Shown here piece after piece: positions 9,001-10,865 of a stretch of DNA of 10,865 nucleotides. Each line of letters begins with the position of its first letter. Positions within the stretch are counted from its first letter, which is position 1. The stretch is from positions 1 through 10,865 of the forward strand of contig CAAGNV010000061.1 in the NCBI GenBank assembly GCA_900771425.1, in the 5' to 3' direction. The notes beneath the pieces are model-generated. The model worked only from the letters and a program-made list of their open reading frames with translations, made no database searches and had not been told where the DNA came from. The position numbers and the translations under genes were made by a program. Source of the DNA: Bacteroidaceae bacterium. GTDB taxonomy: Bacteria; Bacteroidota; Bacteroidia; Bacteroidales; Bacteroidaceae.

Positions 9001-10155
9001 GATGCGATACTTGCCTGGTTGCAAAGACAATTGTCTTTCCGTATTACTATCCTCACCATAAGTGGCATAGCCAACAGCAGCTTCGCGTGCTGCCAAATAA
9101 ATCATGTGAACCAAATCACCTCCATTTGCGAATTGGCGTTTACGGCTACCTGCTACTATCGTCATACCACCAACTTTATGCCCTTCACTATCATCCACCA
9201 CAAAGCCATTTGGCACATAGCCATCATTCGGTATATTATCGAAATAGAAATAATCCGTTGCATACGACTTGCCTGCAATGAACAATCGCGAAGAAGTCTC
9301 ATCGGTAGTATAGTCGTACCATCGATGATATACATCGTAATACATAGTGACTGAATGGAAGTCGCTGAACGGTTCGAGGTCGTATGTCTGACCAGGCAGC
9401 AGATAGATGTCGTGGGTATATTCGTGAGCACGCTGAAGTGTTACTCCTGACTCGAGGCGTGGGTCGTCAGTACTTGTCTTGTAGTCGGTCTTCAATCCTT
9501 CTGGAGCCGTACCCATCTCCGACACGATGCCCTGATAATGTTCGAAATATCGGAAGTCCTTCCAACTCTCCAATTTCAGGTTCTTGAACAAGATCCAGTT
9601 AAAGTTCGCACCTTCAAGAACGATGCTGAAGTCCAACTTACCATTGGTAATCATTATGTCCTTCACTAATGTGCCTTTGCGCCATCGGCTTGAACCGTCC
9701 GAACCGACCGTCCCGAAACTGGTGATTCGGCTGCCGGTGTCGCCGTTTATGTCGAAATAAGCACCAGCGGGGTCATTGCCGCTGCCCGAGATGGCAATGT
9801 AATCAAGACTCAGCCTGTACCTGCCGTTGGGAACGGCACTGATAGTTTCATGGGTAATCTTACCATCAGTCAAGCTGCCGCCGCCTGAAGACGATTTCCA
9901 AACTTCAAAGCATGGGACATCAAAACCAGCACCAGTCGGAAGATTTGCATAGTTTTTATATTTTGCATGACCGCCACCATCGCCACCAACATCTTCAGTC
10001 CACTTGGTAGCATTGGTGGTGTTAGTTTCTTCTACATAACTCCACGCCCATGCATGTTGTACCCCAACAATAAAAAACAGTAATGCTGAAACAACATTCA
10101 TTCGGCACCAGTCATGTCGAAAGCAGTTTAAATAGTTTATCGTTTTACCAGTCAT
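3013..10155 (-). CDS. Giant secreted multidomain surface protein (2,380 aa), putative adhesin/glycan-binding, T9SS-like C-terminus
   Basis: Residues count from the ATG at 10155. Residues 1-37 are a long signal peptide (basic n-region with K4, R13 and R18; core VVSALLFFIVGV; cut near AWA). Residues about 38-200 look like a galactose-binding-type beta-sandwich (NGRYRLSLDYIA, YFDINGDTG), and a similar segment lies at about 375-470 (LQPGKYRISFSYTGWEG). Residues 793-1020 begin FDD and end YAIDDIRAF, a jelly-roll signature, with a calcium-loop-like DSNGDGYYKW at 804-813. WTGAVDANWNNDKNW, a motif of Bacteroidetes surface proteins, is at 1632-1646. Near the end come RWFTLSSP (1846), FFLVGNPF (2038), PFQSFFVEL (2105), a beta-sandwich at about 2170-2295, and a final module at 2308-2380 ending GEGIYIITLRCNNASYTYKVAIW-like, resembling type IX sorting domains. 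No protease or glycosidase signature is visible. I infer a surface adhesin or glycan binder; the domain calls are from pattern recognition. An in-frame ATG at 10194 is the alternative start. Confidence 0.9.
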   Translation of the reverse strand: MTGKTINYLNCFRHDWCRMNVVSALLFFIVGVQHAWAWSYVEETNTTNATKWTEDVGGDGGGHAKYKNYANLPTGAGFDVPCFEVWKSSSGGGSLTDGKITHETISAVPNGRYRLSLDYIAISGSGNDPAGAYFDINGDTGSRITSFGTVGSDGSSRWRKGTLVKDIMITNGKLDFSIVLEGANFNWILFKNLKLESWKDFRYFEHYQGIVSEMGTAPEGLKTDYKTSTDDPRLESGVTLQRAHEYTHDIYLLPGQTYDLEPFSDFHSVTMYYDVYHRWYDYTTDETSSRLFIAGKSYATDYFYFDNIPNDGYVPNGFVVDDSEGHKVGGMTIVAGSRKRQFANGGDLVHMIYLAAREAAVGYATYGEDSNTERQLSLQPGKYRISFSYTGWEGSRPEFNFKFYKSGSEGSPLVTSNLTPTACHPAADVVYDEDNYSQIVEVTSAGNYVMKWSVEHGYDGIAFGNIKLQALSTLELEDSEGNKKGFFGGSAVDGERTSASIATYTAPNSTDEIFDVIAIDVANALPDDHYTQGATYTTLKEPTLQYRHIFVIHNAKTKTDELNEQSDPAKNYTNVIRMMCPEGTPFQYRLENFEYRGWGSSAKPTGYYHKTGDNTYEPVYHYRVEIREGTKTGGSYTYNTIVGSTAGNCSYNGSGIVIGNHSKTAVSSPLNDAEEELCNNMKDNLVYTYKCTNGYDAALYLKKPTVGHYQIRVYAINASSADSYTDIKTYDSTTHSYTSNTLILQEFELEVLPKAQANMVDEETMNKDDFAYKYQRPNIMQAEYGKPTTVVNFDDIKPEDVVADSNGDGYYKWPWQWESSAYGFGYDKRYDYNMYVVANRSKVTPFKFNDNIYDRLYADTNGKEKGFFLYANAATDPTRMVVLNIGNNLCIGSRIYVSAWINEFNTYPETANVVFAFKGVKKDGTEVILNNYVTGYVPGGCNTKDGFDNIPNQANWEDKSHTDPDYRNKWMHVYYYFDPQFDEFSGASNSFDHFIISLENNCTGSSGADYAIDDIRAFVCKPLLNALQENPVCNGDPATKLKLSTDFDRLLPAIGRKEATASAPDEFYYCFIDSAAYVNTFERTVDSLVAKGKSETEAYSEAYPIAFNAAMVKKVYGYQDGSNTEFEEYGVLKYNRHFESNLAAPTSAEEEATMPERTAYRESYLTKRLLNFPSNSHVNDTKIRFGTKYWAVMKGVLIMDTNDHVDLPNTFDLRDNCTSKNLFEVIFSGEIKVDGMLRSEQDGINICTNQRPVITIDLNGISGDTAVVRQNAYFDWYFGPGFEPKAALDEDYTQYLMMESYNGVSLVEALEGYRLRYPTATATTKTDFLLLATDGSALDPNDPAIVYTDGMQACIEHYLDLGMIALYQQSGIVSSAKYSDILGQGEVRKYYISAVPWNPTPEDKTVKYCLKPIQITLKADTRYPTMKVGNDDPNQVTYPTEIRDVSLRTGLRHLKAASHLTYIDPEDVGAVVPTKPSYILLPLRDVKPITPNIKKLGLAEDVLIYLADSDDPWVNALYEEPNSTRRKSKSGAKIVRIFEEDENNEKQYKGEWSNTDVKFIGEVLEINADSEIPGSYCKLAFYEDFKFREGYYYTIKFMFNEIYETGYTGAKDAVCPGEVICTIKVVPEYQKWTGAVDANWNNDKNWTRVSYADLKYDVDTMTDDENDVWRDFVTDGEIADIPDLEGNTDDYANDNTHSFVPAEFTKVIIPADAPNKPIMYDLRNEANVTKNVKYAGSPVSCYGIKYMTPQEAVEEGKTTEIPYYEAYAELIDTATANINFDMASIVITDENAKTEADKANKNMVACISWFDHTCEQIHFESGAEMMNQQFLHYERASADFEIKPGRWFTLSSPIKNVVAGDMYLPTATARQETPYFKDITYSTALNDRFKPAVYQRKWNADMAKTYKLGVDTPENAAEGISLDWSHVYNDVNENYGTGLGFSIKADISAMPEADRPDLVMFRLPKADTKYTYYNPGNKDGDKRTEDVTAGLFNNERTARLVDSLTVVGGERVEASDGTVLAEGYPSAGNYDRASQSKFFLVGNPFMCTIDMKQFFAANEGLEPKFWVVTEEGQRATVMSDEIYGDTSDNLSTLDNDKFTYPFIKPFQSFFVELKDDATGTTFTPKFTAGMMHLATQNDVVNPNEQGQGLVRPANGGDGNDGSNAKTRAAASTPSGILRITASDGRGLESKMVLTDGAIRHTSGAETLFDSNLADEPMVYSVIGGQAMTIGEMTVGETIPVGLAGIEGEATITLTGIEEFESPLYLTDALTGDTEPITSDITLHQSGNGVRYYLISPKQASDSTTEQPLSAPVLKSEGKRVTVTAPAEAELTDLRIVTTGGMNVTNVANAGSEYSTELGEGIYIITLRCNNASYTYKVAIW

Positions 10156-10379
10156 AATCTTAAATAAAAATGTTGGCTCCATTGGCGACACCATATATGA
10201 TACTTATTGATTTCTCTCTGTCATTGTCCCCTGCGACAACAATACCCTTTACCTTCATGTTGTAGGCGATTGGCCAGAAGTAAAGTCAACGCAGGTAACA
10301 TCCGTTAGTCTAATCTGCCCTTAAGTTACCTCTCCGTGTTAATCATCTCGCTGCCAGTGAGCATAGTTAGCTTAAATCG
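10156..10379 (-). promoter_or_regulatory. Long 5' leader (about 220 nt) of the giant gene
   Basis: If transcription starts about 5 nt after the TACCTTTG box, the leader runs from about 10379 to the ATG at 10155. I see no known riboswitch. A 7-bp stem is possible between aggtaac (10293-10299) and gttacct (10325-10331), with a 25-nt loop. A short ttgtc/gacaa pairing lies near 10226-10241. The leader also contains the 32-codon ORF. Its length is much greater than the roughly 16-nt leader predicted for the esterase. Confidence 0.4.
10160..10258 (-). CDS. Possible 32-codon leader ORF upstream of the giant gene
   Basis: An ATG at 10258-10256 opens a 32-codon frame that begins MKVKGIVVAGDNDREK and ends GANIFI, with TAA at 10162-10160. 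It stops 4 nt before the preferred ATG of the giant gene (10155) and is in a different frame. That spacing is what translational coupling would give, and it overlaps the alternative upstream start at 10194. It lies inside the predicted transcript. The peptide is not enriched in one amino acid, so classical attenuation is not suggested. There is no Shine-Dalgarno sequence, but Bacteroidetes genes often lack one. An ORF of this size can occur by chance, so confidence is low. Confidence 0.28.
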   Translation of the reverse strand: MKVKGIVVAGDNDREKSISIIYGVANGANIFI

Positions 10380-10383
10380 GTTG

Positions 10384-10413
10384 CAAAGGTACGGATTATT
10401 TGCGACATGGCAA
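10384..10413 (-). promoter_or_regulatory. Bacteroidetes-type promoter for the giant surface-protein gene
   Basis: On the minus strand a perfect -7 box TACCTTTG lies at 10391-10384 and TTG at 10413-10411, separated by exactly 19 bases. This matches the primary sigma-factor promoter of Bacteroidetes (TTG, 19-21 bp, TAnnTTTG). Just upstream is a very AT-rich stretch (atatattatatatattat, 10413-10431 region), as expected of a strong promoter. No other TAnnTTTG box occurs between here and the start codon. Confidence 0.75.
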
Positions 10414-10536
10414 TATATTATATATATTATAAGGTGTATTGGTTACATACGATAAAAAAAATAATACACTGCAACAAACACAAAACCGTCAACAGCGTCA
10501 CGAAGATAAGAAATCTTGTGCAACCTGTTGCGATAA
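10414..10536. other. AT-rich spacer upstream of the promoter, no gene seen
   Basis: No ORF of note is present on either strand. The stretch has alternating TA sequence up to about 10431, an A8 run at 10454-10461, and a 7-bp inverted repeat gtgtatt (10434-10440) / aatacac (10463-10469) that could be a regulator site for the giant gene. A small hairpin gcaac/gttgc lies near 10520-10531, just before the inverted-repeat element. None of these is strong enough to name. Confidence 0.4.
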
Positions 10537-10842
10537 TTTAACCACGGAAAGAACGGAAAAAGTGTCAATGTAAAATGATTGGGATGATGGTGGTTGTCAC
10601 CACTTGGTGGTGCAAGTACCACTTTTCCTTGCGAGCAGGCTCGCAGACAAAAGCGGAACTCACATCACCAACCTCTTACAGAGGCTTCATCATCCTCAAT
10701 CGGAAAATCCACGAAAACGCTAATGCTGAAAACTAAAACATTTTAAAATATAAGTTAGCCCATGAGTCAGCGTTGCTAATTATCAATTATGAATTATTAA
10801 TTATTAATTTCTTTCGTTTCTTCCGTTCTTTCCGTGGTTAAA
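10537..10842. repeat. MITE-like element with perfect 22-bp terminal inverted repeats
   Basis: The segment 10537-10558 (tttaaccacggaaagaacgg plus aa) is repeated exactly in inverse orientation at 10821-10842, enclosing 306 bp. The interior has no convincing ORF. It holds a folded core at 10577-10701 and an AT-rich tail (aattatcaattatgaattat and following, about 10777-10810). Sequences of the form accacggaa-aacggaa are, in my recollection, common dispersed intergenic repeats of Bacteroidetes genomes, but I could not check copy number. Both ends contain TTAA (10538-10541 and 10838-10841), as does the left-hand element at 310-553, although the two terminal repeats differ in sequence. A non-autonomous transposable element is the favoured reading; a large dispersed extragenic repeat is the alternative. 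Confidence 0.7.
10577..10701. other. Multibranch foldable core inside the right-hand repeat; possible structured RNA
   Basis: An outer stem pairs 10577-10589 (gattgggatgatg) with 10688-10701 (catcatcctcaatc): 13 base pairs with one bulged base at 10696. Inside it are three local hairpins: caccac/gtggtg at 10598-10603 and 10607-10612; tgcgagc/gctcgca at 10630-10636 and 10639-10645; cctct/agagg at 10672-10676 and 10680-10684. The layout is a closed stem with three arms. Strand is undetermined because the pairing is symmetric in DNA and no promoter is seen. It may be an expressed RNA, or a DNA structure recognised by a transposase. Confidence 0.35.
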
Positions 10843-10865
10843 AAGATTTACGAACACGAAAGCCA

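Noticed and set aside
10099..10101. ATG at 10101 as start of the giant protein
   Set aside because: The signal peptide would then begin MNVVSALLFF with no positive charge, which is poor for export.
10156..10194. In-frame ATG at 10194 as start of the giant protein
   Set aside because: It would give an unusually long n-region of about 31 residues before the signal-peptide core; the ATG at 10155 gives a shorter basic n-region. Not excluded, only less likely.
10537..10842. CRISPR array
   Set aside because: Only two copies of the repeat, and they are in inverted orientation with no regular spacers.

Overview
The window looks like chromosomal DNA from a gut or oral Bacteroidales bacterium, most likely Prevotella/Segatella-like. 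The reasons are: two promoters of the Bacteroidetes type (TAnnTTTG -7 box, TTG about 19 bp further upstream), AT-rich start regions without Shine-Dalgarno sequences, a giant secreted protein with a type IX secretion-like C-terminal module, and a CBM48/CE1-type esterase typical of plant-glycan-degrading Prevotella. The genus is inference; no rRNA or marker gene is present.

Layout, left to right. Bases 1-198 are the 3' end of a plus-strand gene of unknown function, closed by a strong intrinsic terminator (265-305). Next comes a short non-coding element (310-553) bounded by a near-perfect 23-bp inverted repeat, MITE-like, sitting between convergent genes. On the minus strand follow a secreted TPR protein (574-1599) and a secreted alpha/beta-hydrolase esterase (1667-2830). 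The two are separated by 67 bp with no visible promoter or terminator, so they are probably one transcript read from a promoter at 2852-2881. A 15-bp-stem terminator (2926-2990) separates them from the upstream gene.

Most of the window (3013-10155, minus strand) is one uninterrupted 2,380-residue gene for a giant exported, probably cell-surface, multidomain beta-rich protein with no recognisable catalytic domain. Its promoter is at 10384-10413, giving a leader of about 220 nt. That leader contains a 32-codon small ORF stopping 4 nt before the most likely start codon of the giant gene.

The right end holds an AT-rich spacer and a second non-coding element (10537-10842). It is bounded by a perfect 22-bp inverted repeat and has a core that can fold into a closed multibranch structure.

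Functionally, the esterase could remove ester decorations (feruloyl or acetyl) from plant polysaccharide or a related substrate, and the TPR protein may scaffold or assist it in the periplasm. The giant protein is most likely an adhesin or glycan-binding surface protein. A functional link between the giant gene and the esterase/TPR pair is not shown: they have separate promoters and a terminator between them. The least explained parts are the two inverted-repeat elements and the leader ORF.
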